Assembly (NCBI RefSeq): GCF_000702165.1
Contig: NZ_JNKU01000017.1
Span: forward strand, 1 to 46,911
Length of the DNA stretch: 46,911 nucleotides
Direction: 5' to 3'
From: Sharpea azabuensis DSM 18934
Lineage (GTDB): Bacteria > Bacillota_I > Bacilli_A > Erysipelotrichales > Coprobacillaceae
Positions 7,863-16,556 of this stretch are shown piece by piece; position 1 is the first letter of the stretch; every line of letters starts with the position of its first letter. A model generated the notes under the pieces. That model was not told the origin of the DNA, searched no databases, and saw nothing but the letters and a program-made list of their open reading frames with translations. Made by a program: the position numbers and the translations under genes.

Positions 7863-8465
7863 TTAAGCTTTTTTTCTAAGCCCTGTTAAATGTAAAATTG
7901 TATCCCAGGTCTCATCAACACCTTTTTTCTTTAATGAAGAGAAACGAATAAATGTGTCATTCTCATCAAAGTCAAGGTCACGTTTGATACGTTCTTCATG
8001 AGGCTTTAATTCATTCATTTTGAGTTTATCCATCTTAGTCGCAACAACGATTACAGGAATATCATAATACTTGGCATATTGATACATATTGATATCGTCT
8101 TCTTTAGGAGGATGGCGATAATCAACAAGTAAGACCATCCCCTTAAGATTATTACGTTTTGTCAGATAAACATCTATCATCTCAGCGAATTGTTCAATCA
8201 TCTTCTGGGGAACTTTCGCATAACCGTATCCCGGTACATCGACTAAGCGCAGTTCATCATTAACATTGAAGAAATTCAATGTACGTGTCTTACCAGGCGT
8301 TCCTGAAACCTTTGCAAGTCCGCTCACATTGGTAATCGTGTTGATAAAAGAACTCTTTCCGACATTTGAACGACCCGCAAGGACAACTTCTGGCAAGGAT
8401 TCATCAGGCCACTGACTTGTCCATGCTGCCGATAACAAATATTCTGCTTTTTTAATTGTATACAT
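7863..8465 (-). CDS. engB: Ribosome biogenesis GTPase EngB (YsxC/YihA)
   Basis: A 200-aa TRAFAC GTPase needed for late 50S subunit assembly. Motifs are G1 GRSNVGKSS (31-39), G3 DVPGYG (76-81) and G4 TKMD, with the family's GTPGKTRTLNFF switch region between. The ATG follows the lon stop with no gap, so the two genes are translated from one message. The lon-engB order is the same as lonA-ysxC in Bacillus. Confidence 0.96.
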   Translation of the reverse strand: MYTIKKAEYLLSAAWTSQWPDESLPEVVLAGRSNVGKSSFINTITNVSGLAKVSGTPGKTRTLNFFNVNDELRLVDVPGYGYAKVPQKMIEQFAEMIDVYLTKRNNLKGMVLLVDYRHPPKEDDINMYQYAKYYDIPVIVVATKMDKLKMNELKPHEERIKRDLDFDENDTFIRFSSLKKKGVDETWDTILHLTGLRKKA

Positions 8466-10787
8466 TTATTTCACCAGCGCATTCTCAAGCACAGTATCAA
8501 TATTATCTGCCAAGATAATGTGAAGTTCTTTTCTCACTGATTCAGGAATATCATCAATGTCCTTTTCATTGTCTTTAGGAATGATGATTGTCTTGATGCC
8601 TGAACGGTTTGCAGAAATAGATTTTTCTTTTAAACCACCAATTGGTAGAACATCGCCTGTTAAAGTAATTTCACCAGTCATGGCTATATCATCTCTTACT
8701 GGCTTGCCTGTGAAGGCTGAATATAGCGCAGTTGTCAATGTAACGCCAGCACTAGGGCCATCTTTCTTAACAGCTCCTTCTGGGACATGAATATGAATAT
8801 CCTGTTTTTCAAAATCTTCAGGCTTTAAGCCATATTCCTTTTCATGTGCCTTCAAATAGTCAAGAGCGATGGATGCCGATTCTTTCATCACATCACCAAG
8901 CTGACCAGTAATAATGAACTGTCCTGTTCCAGGAAAATGGTTTACTTCGATTGGTAAGATATCACCACCAAATTGTGTCCATGCAAGTCCTGTTACAACC
9001 CCTACAGTAGGCTTCTTAAGCTTCTTTGTATGATCAAACTGAGCTTTTCCTAAGAAATCCTCTAGATCTTTTTCTTCAACTGTGACATTTGTCTGACCAT
9101 CTCTTAAAATCTTCAAGACAGCCTTACGACAGATTGCTGCAATAAGACGTTCTAGCTGACGGACACCAGCTTCTCTTGTATAGTGTCTAATAATATACAT
9201 GAGAGCATCATCAGTAATTGTCAACTGATCTTCTTTCAAGCCATTGGCATCACGTTCTTTACGAATAAGATGTTCTTTCGCAATCATCATCTTTTCTTGT
9301 TCTGTATAGCTTGATAATTCAATGATTTCAAGACGATCTCTTAATGGTCCTGGAATACCACCTAAATCATTGGCTGTCGCGATAAATAAGACCTTTGATA
9401 AATCATATGGTTCTTCAATATAGTTATCAGAGAAGAATTCGTTTTGTTCAGGATCTAGTACTTCAAGCATTGCACTTGTTGGATCACCTTTATAGTCAGA
9501 ACTCATCTTATCAATTTCATCAAGTAAGAACACAGGATTAATAACTCCTGCCTTCTTCATTGACTGAATAATACGACCAGGCATGGATCCTAGGTAAGTT
9601 CTACGATGTCCTCTAATTTCTGATTCATCCGTTACCCCACCTAAAGAAGCTTTGACAAACTTTCTGTTTAAAGCATGGGCAATAGATTTTGCAATAGAAG
9701 TCTTACCAACTCCTGGAGGACCAACTAAACAAATAATAGGTGCCTTTAAAGAATTTGTCATCTGCTTAACAGCAAGATATTCCATAATTCTTTCCTTTGG
9801 CTTTTCTAGACCATAATGATCGCCATCAAGAATTTCCTGAACCTTCTTTAAGTCCTGGTTATCAGCAGTTTCCTGATACCAAGGTGTCTTTAAAACCCAG
9901 TCAATATAAGTACGTATGACATTAGCTTCAGGTGAAGATGCTGTCATCATCTCATAGCGCTGAAGTTCTTCTCTCACTTTAGCCTTGATATTATCTGGAT
10001 ATGGATTCTTTTCTAATTTTTGACGAATAGCTTCAACATCATCTGCTCCATTTGGGACATCACCAAGTTCTTCTTTAATAGCTTTCATCTTCTCACGAAG
10101 ATAGAATTCTTTCTGATTTTCATCAATTGACTGTTTTACACGCGTATTAATATTCGCTTCAACTTCATTGATTGTCTTTTCTTTTTGCATGCAAGCAAGA
10201 CATAACAACAAACGCTTATTAACATCAGTTTCTTCAAGAATCTGCTGTCTTTCTTTTAAGTCAATATTCATATAATTGCCAATCGTATCAGCAAGTGCTC
10301 CAGCTGAAACACCCTGAGTAATATTGGCAAAAAGCTCTCTTGGGAAGATTGTTCCGCCACGGTTTACAAATTGCATTTGTGAATGTATTTTACGCACAAG
10401 TGCAGTCTCTTCAATTTCATCGCCTTTAATATCCTCAAGCAATTCTACTTTGGCAAAGTAAGAACCATCTTGTTCATAGAAATCATGTAATCTTACACGC
10501 TTTTCGCCGCTAACAGTTAACTTGATAGTCCCATGGTTATCTTTTTTTACACGTCTGACAACCTTCGCAAGCGTACCTACATGATAAATAGCATCAAAAT
10601 TTGTATCCTCGTCTAAAGGACGGATCTGTGAGACAAAAACAATGTTATTATCATAATTCTCAATAGCCTGATTAACAGCAGCTAATGAGAATGGACGACC
10701 AACATCAATAGACATCTCATGACCAGGGAAAACAAGCATCCCACGCGTACAAACAACCGGTAAATCAATTGTCATTACTTCATCCAT
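8466..10787 (-). CDS. lon: ATP-dependent protease Lon
   Basis: Full-length LonA (773 aa): N-terminal substrate-binding domain (about 1-205), coiled linker, and AAA+ module with Walker A GPPGVGKT (356-363), Walker B VFLLDEID and sensor residues. The C-terminal Ser-Lys protease domain has catalytic Ser679 in DGPSAG and Lys722 in GGLKEK. It degrades misfolded and regulatory proteins in the cytoplasm. The start is fixed by AAAGGAGG upstream of the ATG at 10787. It is followed directly by engB and preceded by tig; Bacillus has clpX and lonB in the same stretch, and neither is here. Confidence 0.97.
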   Translation of the reverse strand: MDEVMTIDLPVVCTRGMLVFPGHEMSIDVGRPFSLAAVNQAIENYDNNIVFVSQIRPLDEDTNFDAIYHVGTLAKVVRRVKKDNHGTIKLTVSGEKRVRLHDFYEQDGSYFAKVELLEDIKGDEIEETALVRKIHSQMQFVNRGGTIFPRELFANITQGVSAGALADTIGNYMNIDLKERQQILEETDVNKRLLLCLACMQKEKTINEVEANINTRVKQSIDENQKEFYLREKMKAIKEELGDVPNGADDVEAIRQKLEKNPYPDNIKAKVREELQRYEMMTASSPEANVIRTYIDWVLKTPWYQETADNQDLKKVQEILDGDHYGLEKPKERIMEYLAVKQMTNSLKAPIICLVGPPGVGKTSIAKSIAHALNRKFVKASLGGVTDESEIRGHRRTYLGSMPGRIIQSMKKAGVINPVFLLDEIDKMSSDYKGDPTSAMLEVLDPEQNEFFSDNYIEEPYDLSKVLFIATANDLGGIPGPLRDRLEIIELSSYTEQEKMMIAKEHLIRKERDANGLKEDQLTITDDALMYIIRHYTREAGVRQLERLIAAICRKAVLKILRDGQTNVTVEEKDLEDFLGKAQFDHTKKLKKPTVGVVTGLAWTQFGGDILPIEVNHFPGTGQFIITGQLGDVMKESASIALDYLKAHEKEYGLKPEDFEKQDIHIHVPEGAVKKDGPSAGVTLTTALYSAFTGKPVRDDIAMTGEITLTGDVLPIGGLKEKSISANRSGIKTIIIPKDNEKDIDDIPESVRKELHIILADNIDTVLENALVK

Positions 10788-10801
10788 GTCATTTACCTCC
10801 T

Positions 10802-10831
10802 TTAAAGAAATAAGACGCTTGCGCGTCTTAT
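10802..10831 (-). terminator. Terminator between tig and lon
   Basis: A 9-bp stem ATAAGACGC/GCGTCTTAT (10810-10818 with 10823-10831) with a T-rich minus-strand tail. It lies only about 20 bases upstream of the lon ribosome binding site, so lon may depend on readthrough or on an unrecognised promoter. Confidence 0.75.
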
Positions 10832-10845
10832 CTCATAGCTTTTAA

Positions 10846-12135
10846 TTATTTAGCAACATTTTCTTTTACTAAATCAACTGCTTTTCTGCTTGCAACATCT
10901 TCCTTGATACGATCTTCCTGACCAGCAAAGATCTTCTTAACTTCTTCCTCTTCACGGCCATAGTATGTTGCAATATTCTTGATTTCTTCAGCAAGTTCTT
11001 CATCAGAAACTTCAATATTTTCAGCCTTAACAATTTCAGCAACAATTAACTGATATTTAACTCTCTTTTCAGCATTGTCTCTTACATCAGCCTTTAACTG
11101 ATCCATTGTCTGACCTGTCATCTGCTGATATAATTCAAGAGTTAAGCCCTGCTGCTGTAAGTTAGCATTGATTTCAGAAATAATATTCTGTACTTCTGTT
11201 TCAACCATTGCATCAGGTACTTCGAAAGGTGTATTTTCGATTAACTTATCAATGATTTCTTCATTAAATGCTTCTTCAGCTTCAGCTTCCTTAGAACTCT
11301 TTAATTGTTCTTTGATATGTTTCTTTAAAGCTTCTAAATCTTCAACGCCATCAATATTAACATCCTTAGCTAATTCATCATCTAATTCAGGTAATACCTT
11401 TGATTTGATTTCATGAACTGTTACCTTGAATGTTGCATCAGCACCAGCTAAATCCTTAGCCTGGTATTCTTCAGGGAACTTCACATTGATATCCTTAGTT
11501 TCGCCAACCTTCATACCAACGACCTGATCTTCAAAGCCAGGAATGAAAGAGCCTGAACCTAATTCTAATGGATAGTTTTCACCTTTACCACCTTCGAAAG
11601 CAACACCATCCTTGAAGCCTTCAAAGTCAATAGTTACAGTATCGCCATTTTCTGCAACAGCATCTTCGCCTTCCTTAATAACAAGTTCAGCGAATTCATT
11701 CTGATACTGTTCTAATTTTTCATTGATTTCCTTTTCAGTAACTCTTACTCTCTTCTTTTTAACATCTAAGCCTTTATATTCACCTAACTTGAATTCAGGA
11801 GCAACAGGTGCTGTGAATGACAATTCTAATTCATCAGCTGTCATTTTAACAATGCTTACTGATGGCTGACCAACAGGATTAATACCATTGTCAATAAAAA
11901 TCTTGCTGTAGCTATCAGATAAAATAACATCAACAGCTTCTGACTGTAATGCAGCAGCACCAATCTTAGCTTTAATTAAGCCTTTTGGGGCATGACCTTT
12001 TCTAAAGCCATCTAACTGGGCGCTAGCAGCTACTTTATCAAGAGCCTTATCCTGAGCAGCCTTCCATTCTTCTTTGTCAAATACAGCTTTGACTTCAACC
12101 TGAGATTTTTCAAGTTTCTTAACTTCTGTTTTCAT
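10846..12135 (-). CDS. tig: Trigger factor
   Basis: Ribosome-associated chaperone and prolyl isomerase, 429 aa as usual. It has the N-terminal ribosome-binding domain with the signature region FRKGHAPKGLIKAKIG (a variant of GFRxGKxP), the FKBP-type PPIase domain around residues 150-245 (VTIDFEGFKDG, FIPGFEDQVVGMKVGE), and a long helical C-terminal chaperone domain. AAGGAG precedes the ATG. It has its own promoter (12169-12196). Confidence 0.97.
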   Translation of the reverse strand: MKTEVKKLEKSQVEVKAVFDKEEWKAAQDKALDKVAASAQLDGFRKGHAPKGLIKAKIGAAALQSEAVDVILSDSYSKIFIDNGINPVGQPSVSIVKMTADELELSFTAPVAPEFKLGEYKGLDVKKKRVRVTEKEINEKLEQYQNEFAELVIKEGEDAVAENGDTVTIDFEGFKDGVAFEGGKGENYPLELGSGSFIPGFEDQVVGMKVGETKDINVKFPEEYQAKDLAGADATFKVTVHEIKSKVLPELDDELAKDVNIDGVEDLEALKKHIKEQLKSSKEAEAEEAFNEEIIDKLIENTPFEVPDAMVETEVQNIISEINANLQQQGLTLELYQQMTGQTMDQLKADVRDNAEKRVKYQLIVAEIVKAENIEVSDEELAEEIKNIATYYGREEEEVKKIFAGQEDRIKEDVASRKAVDLVKENVAK

Positions 12136-12168
12136 TACATATTTCTCCTTAAATTATATTACATGCTT

Positions 12169-12196
12169 ATTATACACAGTTTTTCAACAATTGCAA
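12169..12196 (-). promoter_or_regulatory. Promoter of tig
   Basis: Minus-strand TTGCAA (12191-12196), 16-bp spacer, TATAAT (12169-12174). Confidence 0.75.
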
Positions 12197-12205
12197 CTAG
12201 GATTA

Positions 12206-13123
12206 TCACTCAATAGATTTGAGTGCTAAAAGCACTTCTTCTAGCATTTCTAAATTCACATTATAGTCGACTTCAAGATCCACTTCTGACACATCAATAT
12301 TCTGCATTGATGCAACATAGTAATGAATACCTGCAGCATATAATGCATATTCATCTTCATATATTTCTTGTGGATATGAGGCATAGAGAAAGTATTCAAG
12401 ATAATCAATACATTGATTCATTAATGCGGGATTGTCATCTTCAAGAACACGTACAAGCTGCTTTCCGATGCCTTGATAACACTCTCTTTCTAAGACAAGC
12501 GCACTGATGGCTGGATTGAAATCATAAATATGGCCATTTTTATGAACCTCAAATTCATCATCTATTTGCTGCTGAATTAAGGTTTCCATAATCAGCGTCT
12601 TGGCAAAAGCCGGCTTTAAATCATCTTCTAGATAGCGATGCAATGCTGGTAAAAGCATTCGGATATTAAGCTGTGTCATTTGGTCCAATGCCATATAAAG
12701 CAAGTCATCATTCACATTCTTGCGATCTAAAAGCTTTTCAATTTCTTCAATGGAGAATATCTGACTACGATCAAGCTGGGCATTCATTTCCTGCTTTTCT
12801 AAAAGAATCTGATCATAGACCTCATTAAAGAGTGATTCATATTCATAAGGAATATAAGGCATACTTAATTCTTCAACAAGAATATCGATTGCTTTCTCAT
12901 ATTCTTCGCATTCCTTCAAAGCTTCAAGATAAGCAACAAGCACATCATAATAGGTCTCTTTGGCCATTGCCTTCGCATTGGCACCTTCCATCATGCTTTG
13001 GCGATATTCACCCATTGCATTTAAACATACAAGACGCAAATAACGTGTCTTTTCATCATTTAAATCATTTAATTTTTCAAGAGCAGCACTAAACTGTCCT
13101 TCACTCATGAGTTCTTCAATCAA
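12206..13123 (-). CDS. TPR-like helical protein of unknown function
   Basis: About 305 aa, acidic and all-helical. The first 100 residues read as paired helices of the TPR/SEL1 kind (MSEGQFSAALEKLNDLNDEK, then YLEALKECEEYEKAIDILVEEL). A middle segment resembles HEAT-like repeats. The protein may belong with the DUF3196-type TPR proteins of Mollicutes/Erysipelotrichia, but I cannot confirm this. The start is a TTG at 13121-13123, nine bases after AGAAGGAGG; the longer ATG frame to 13171 would place that Shine-Dalgarno inside the gene. It lies between tig and pfkA in a separate unit. Confidence 0.75.
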   Translation of the reverse strand: MIEELMSEGQFSAALEKLNDLNDEKTRYLRLVCLNAMGEYRQSMMEGANAKAMAKETYYDVLVAYLEALKECEEYEKAIDILVEELSMPYIPYEYESLFNEVYDQILLEKQEMNAQLDRSQIFSIEEIEKLLDRKNVNDDLLYMALDQMTQLNIRMLLPALHRYLEDDLKPAFAKTLIMETLIQQQIDDEFEVHKNGHIYDFNPAISALVLERECYQGIGKQLVRVLEDDNPALMNQCIDYLEYFLYASYPQEIYEDEYALYAAGIHYYVASMQNIDVSEVDLEVDYNVNLEMLEEVLLALKSIE

Positions 13124-13179
13124 TCGAAGATCCCTCCTTCTTGTGTATCTTAACAAAAAGATTAACAACATACAAACAA

Positions 13180-13207
13180 AATGAAAAAAACCTTACGAAA
13201 GTAAGGT
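13180..13207 (-). terminator. Terminator of pfkA
   Basis: Stem ACCTTAC/GTAAGGT (13190-13196 with 13201-13207) with a run of seven T residues on the minus strand. Confidence 0.88.
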
Positions 13208-13218
13208 CATTTTCTTAA

Positions 13219-14337
13219 TTATTCATCACCAAATGAAACACCAATTGCCTTAGCCGCCATAACAAGTTCACCCTTTGGATCAACATGCTTCTGCTGACCA
13301 ATCTTAGCAGCACCAATAACTTCCTCAAGAGAAGTATAGCCCATTTCACCATGATTGATTGTTACAACATTACCAAACTTACCTTCATTAATAAGATCAG
13401 CTGCAGCAACACCATAACGGATCGAAAGGATACGGTCATAGGCATTGATATCACCACCACGAATAATATGTCCTGGGTTCACAGAACGCACTTCATGATC
13501 AGGAATCACTTTCTCAAGATCAGCTTCAAGCTGCTTAGCAATACCACCCAGTCTTACTGGATCTGGAGAATCTTCGACAATCTTGCCAATGACCTTAGTA
13601 CCATCGGCATACTTTGCACCTTCAGCACAGGCAATAACTGTATATGGCAAGCCAGCTTCATCACGTCTTTTAACTGCCTTAGCAATGTTTTCAACAGTAA
13701 ATGGAATTTCTGGAATCAAGCAGACACCAGCATTTCCAGCTAAGCCTGCATATAATGTAATCCAGCCGGCATCACGGCCCATTAATTCACAAAGAATGAC
13801 ACGGTGATGGCTCTTTGCTGTTGTCTGTAAGCGATCGATGAATTCTGTACCAACACTCATGGCACTCATAAAGCCATAAGTGACATCAGTACTTGCAAGA
13901 TCGTTATCCATTGTCTTTGGTACCCCAATGACATTGACACCTTTTCTTGAGAAATCACGAGCACTCGTTAATGTCCCATCGCCGCCAAGAACAACAAGTA
14001 CATCAACGCCATCCTTCTTAAGATTTGCGACACCAACATCGGATACATCTTTCTTGACTTTTCCACCATGACCATCATCAACAAGATAATCAAATAAGTT
14101 ATCCTTATTTGAAGAATAAAGAATTGTTCCACCTTCTTTATAAATATCTTCGACTTTATCCAATGTCAGTTCAATATAATCATTGTTATATAATCCTCGA
14201 TATCCAAAAACATAACCGATAACCTCCCAGCCATATTTTTGAATTGCTGTTTTAGTGATTGTTCTAATAACTGCATTTAAGCCTGGACAATCGCCTCCAC
14301 CAGACAACAAGGCAATTCTCTTTACTTTACCACCCAT
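13219..14337 (-). CDS. pfkA: 6-phosphofructokinase (group III type, phosphoryl donor uncertain)
   Basis: A 372-aa phosphofructokinase, longer than the ~320-aa Bacillus/E. coli enzyme. It converts fructose 6-phosphate to fructose 1,6-bisphosphate. Motifs are SGGGDCPGLN (12-21), GGDGT (118-122) and PKTMDNDL (140-147), plus the sugar-phosphate site MGRDAGWI. The donor-site pair is Gly in GGDG and Lys in PKTxDND: Gly is usual for ATP enzymes and Lys is usual for pyrophosphate enzymes. This mixed pair is known in ATP-using actinobacterial PFKs. Start: ATG after GGAGG. Monocistronic, with a strong promoter and a cre-like palindrome. Confidence 0.93.
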   Translation of the reverse strand: MGGKVKRIALLSGGGDCPGLNAVIRTITKTAIQKYGWEVIGYVFGYRGLYNNDYIELTLDKVEDIYKEGGTILYSSNKDNLFDYLVDDGHGGKVKKDVSDVGVANLKKDGVDVLVVLGGDGTLTSARDFSRKGVNVIGVPKTMDNDLASTDVTYGFMSAMSVGTEFIDRLQTTAKSHHRVILCELMGRDAGWITLYAGLAGNAGVCLIPEIPFTVENIAKAVKRRDEAGLPYTVIACAEGAKYADGTKVIGKIVEDSPDPVRLGGIAKQLEADLEKVIPDHEVRSVNPGHIIRGGDINAYDRILSIRYGVAAADLINEGKFGNVVTINHGEMGYTSLEEVIGAAKIGQQKHVDPKGELVMAAKAIGVSFGDE

Positions 14338-14364
14338 AATTCATAACCTCCATATCTTTCATTA

Positions 14365-14408
14365 TTATAGCAAAATTTTCACAACGTCACAAGGTGAAAC
14401 GCTTTCAT
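14365..14408 (-). promoter_or_regulatory. pfkA promoter with adjacent cre-like palindrome
   Basis: Minus-strand TTGTGA (14388-14393), 17-bp spacer, TATAAT (14365-14370). Two bases upstream of the -35 lies the 13-bp palindrome TGAAAGCGTTTCA (14396-14408). It looks like a CcpA cre site with one base missing. A site just upstream of -35 would fit activation rather than repression; that is inference. Confidence 0.65.
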
Positions 14409-14467
14409 TTTCCTTTAAAATAATAAAATATTTTCTATCACACCAGCAAAGATACAGACAATCATAT

Positions 14468-14496
14468 ACAAAAAAAAGGATATATCATTGTATACC
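14468..14496 (-). terminator. Weak terminator after tcdA
   Basis: A short bulged stem (GG.TATA with TATACC, 14478-14496) followed on the minus strand by eight or more T residues. Confidence 0.5.
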
Positions 14497-15252
14497 CTAT
14501 TTCTTAATAAAATCATTAACAACTGCCCCAGCAATCATCAGTCCAGCAACACTTGGTACAAAGGAAATCGAGCCAGGAATATCTCGACGATCTGTGCACT
14601 TTCTTTCTGTGCCTGGTGGACAGATACAATGGAAAGCGCAAGAATTTGCTTCTGAGGTTGCAGGTTTGATTGGCTTTTCTGTTGAAAAAGCTACTTTGAG
14701 TTTTCCAAGACGACGTTTTTTCATTTCGTAACGCATTGTGTGGGCTAATGGATCCATTTCTGTTTTTGAAATATCCGTAATCTTGATTTTCGTTGGATCA
14801 ATCTTATTGCCCATTCCCATACAGCTTATGACAGGTGTCTTGGTTCTTTTCGCTTCACTTATAATTGTGAGCTTAGCCGTTACTGTATCGACAGCATCAA
14901 CAACATAGTCATAATCATGAAAATCAAACTGATCCTTTGTCTCTGGCAAATAGAAAACCTTATGGACATGAATGGTCGCTTTGGGATTGATTTCATGAAT
15001 ACGTTTGGCCATGACATCGACCTTATACTGGCCGACAGTTGGAATTGTTGCAATAATCTGACGGTTGATATTTGTCAGGCAGACCTTATCATCATCAAAT
15101 AAATCAAATGCACCAATCCCTGCCCTAGCTAGACCTTCGGCTACATATCCACCAACGCCGCCAATACCAAAAATAGCTACACGCTTCTGATGCAATTGTT
15201 CAAGTGCTTCATCACCAATGATGAGGGCTGTTCTAGAAAACTGATTTAGCAT
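14497..15252 (-). CDS. tcdA: tRNA threonylcarbamoyladenosine dehydratase (TcdA/CsdL)
   Basis: A 251-aa E1-like (ThiF/MoeB superfamily) enzyme that cyclises t6A to ct6A at tRNA position 37. It has the nucleotide-binding GIGGVGGYVAEGLARAG loop near the N terminus and the DDDKVCLTNINRQI stretch typical of TcdA. Later motifs are DAVDTVTAK and a C-terminal CICPPGTERKC. Ribosome binding site AGAGGGGG precedes the ATG. The sulfur-transfer partners of ThiF/MoeB are not nearby, which supports the TcdA assignment over thiamine or molybdopterin roles. Confidence 0.9.
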   Translation of the reverse strand: MLNQFSRTALIIGDEALEQLHQKRVAIFGIGGVGGYVAEGLARAGIGAFDLFDDDKVCLTNINRQIIATIPTVGQYKVDVMAKRIHEINPKATIHVHKVFYLPETKDQFDFHDYDYVVDAVDTVTAKLTIISEAKRTKTPVISCMGMGNKIDPTKIKITDISKTEMDPLAHTMRYEMKKRRLGKLKVAFSTEKPIKPATSEANSCAFHCICPPGTERKCTDRRDIPGSISFVPSVAGLMIAGAVVNDFIKK

Positions 15253-15309
15253 GTTTATCCCCCTCTTTTAATCTTCATTATTTTACATTAAATCATTCAC
15301 TTTGCAAGA

Positions 15310-15342
15310 AAAATGAAATTCAGGCGTCTAGGATGCCTGAAT
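15310..15342 (-). terminator. Terminator of the gmk-to-thiN gene block
   Basis: An 8-bp stem ATTCAGGC/GCCTGAAT (15318-15325 with 15335-15342) with a T-rich minus-strand tail. It overlaps the last codons of thiN. Confidence 0.83.
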
Positions 15343-15915
15343 GAAAAAGATATCTGCAGTCGTATGTAAATAAAGCATGCTTTCACACTGGTTACTGACA
15401 CATAAAGGATCATGTCTTTTCAGCAGGTAGTTTTCAAGCTCGTAAACACATTTTCTTAATGTCAATCTCGTATCATCAATCGCAAAAATAGAAAAATAAT
15501 GATAGTGCTGACAATCAATTTCATATTCTCCTGCCTTAAGCAATGTGATACAGTTTTTTTGATCATAGATTGTGATATGAATATCACGATATTGTTCAAG
15601 CAAACATAACACACCAAGAAAATGATCCATTCTTCCTTGCATGACACCTGTAATTTCGATTTCATCATAGCCATGTTCAATAGCCCACTTTAAAGCGATT
15701 GCTGTATCCGTATCATCCTTGACTGGATTATAGCGTAAGACGTCTACCTTTTCGAGCAGGCTTGTTTCTTCAAGCGAATCAAAGTCACCAATGGCAACGA
15801 TGGGCTTTATACCTTCACGAAGCAAAAATGACAACCCCTGATCAATAGCAATATAGTCAATCGTGCGATCTCTTACCCTGCCATTATCAATACCGCCATA
15901 CATGCCTATTTTCAT
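15328..15915 (-). CDS. thiN: Thiamine pyrophosphokinase
   Basis: A 195-aa enzyme transferring pyrophosphate from ATP to thiamine to make ThDP. Motifs: GDFDS (43-47), KDDTDT (66-71) and GRMDH (94-98), all typical of the family. The start overlaps the rpe stop by four bases. It is last in the conserved prpC-prkC-rsgA-rpe-thiN string, as in Bacillus, and its 3' end forms the terminator stem. Confidence 0.95.
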   Translation of the reverse strand: MKIGMYGGIDNGRVRDRTIDYIAIDQGLSFLLREGIKPIVAIGDFDSLEETSLLEKVDVLRYNPVKDDTDTAIALKWAIEHGYDEIEITGVMQGRMDHFLGVLCLLEQYRDIHITIYDQKNCITLLKAGEYEIDCQHYHYFSIFAIDDTRLTLRKCVYELENYLLKRHDPLCVSNQCESMLYLHTTADIFFIQAS

Positions 15916-16556
15916 AACAATGCTTCAACAGCTTTCTTGCGGTCTTGTTGGTTAAAAACCGCTGAACCAGCCACAAATAAATCACAGCCCGCTTTTCTGA
16001 CATCCTGAATTGTCGTGGCATTAATACCACCATCAACTTCAATAATGAAATGTTTTTCTTCCTTAAGCTTGCTTAAAGCCGCAATCTTCTTGATGGCTAC
16101 TGGATTGAACTTCTGACCGCCAAAGCCAGGCTGTACGCTCATAACAAGAATCATATCAATATCATCCAAAAATGGCAGAACAGCTTCATATGAAGTTCCT
16201 GGATTGATGGCAAGAGAAGCTTTGACACCAGCATCTTTAATTTTTTTAATGAGTTCTCTTGTTTTTTCAATAGATTCCATTGCTTCTATATGAAAGGAAA
16301 TATAAGAAGCACCTGCCTTAATAAAACGATCAACATAGAATAATGGATCACTAATCATGAGATGGACATCAAGTTCCATCTTGCAAGCCTGATGAACATT
16401 AGCAAGAATATCTGCCCCAAAAGAAATATTTGGGACAAAATGTCCATCCATAACATCATAATGAAGAATGCTGCAGCCAGCTTCTTCAATTGACTTCAAT
16501 TCACTTTTTAAATCTGCAAAATTTGCTGATAACAATGATGGGGCAATATCAACCAT
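15912..16556 (-). CDS. rpe: Ribulose-phosphate 3-epimerase
   Basis: A 214-aa TIM-barrel enzyme interconverting ribulose 5-phosphate and xylulose 5-phosphate in the pentose phosphate pathway. Metal and catalytic motifs are visible: APSLLSANF at the N terminus, HYDVMDGHFVPNISFG, DVHLM, VMSVQPGFGGQ and EVDGGI. Overlaps rsgA by eight bases and thiN by four. Confidence 0.97.
   Translation of the reverse strand: MVDIAPSLLSANFADLKSELKSIEEAGCSILHYDVMDGHFVPNISFGADILANVHQACKMELDVHLMISDPLFYVDRFIKAGASYISFHIEAMESIEKTRELIKKIKDAGVKASLAINPGTSYEAVLPFLDDIDMILVMSVQPGFGGQKFNPVAIKKIAALSKLKEEKHFIIEVDGGINATTIQDVRKAGCDLFVAGSAVFNQQDRKKAVEALL

Noticed and set aside
13285-13743. 152-aa frame antisense to pfkA
   Set aside because: Shadow of a strongly conserved gene; no ribosome binding site and no recognisable domain.
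14255-14731. 158-aa plus-strand frame across the pfkA/tcdA gap
   Set aside because: Antisense to two conserved genes and covers the pfkA promoter; no start signal.
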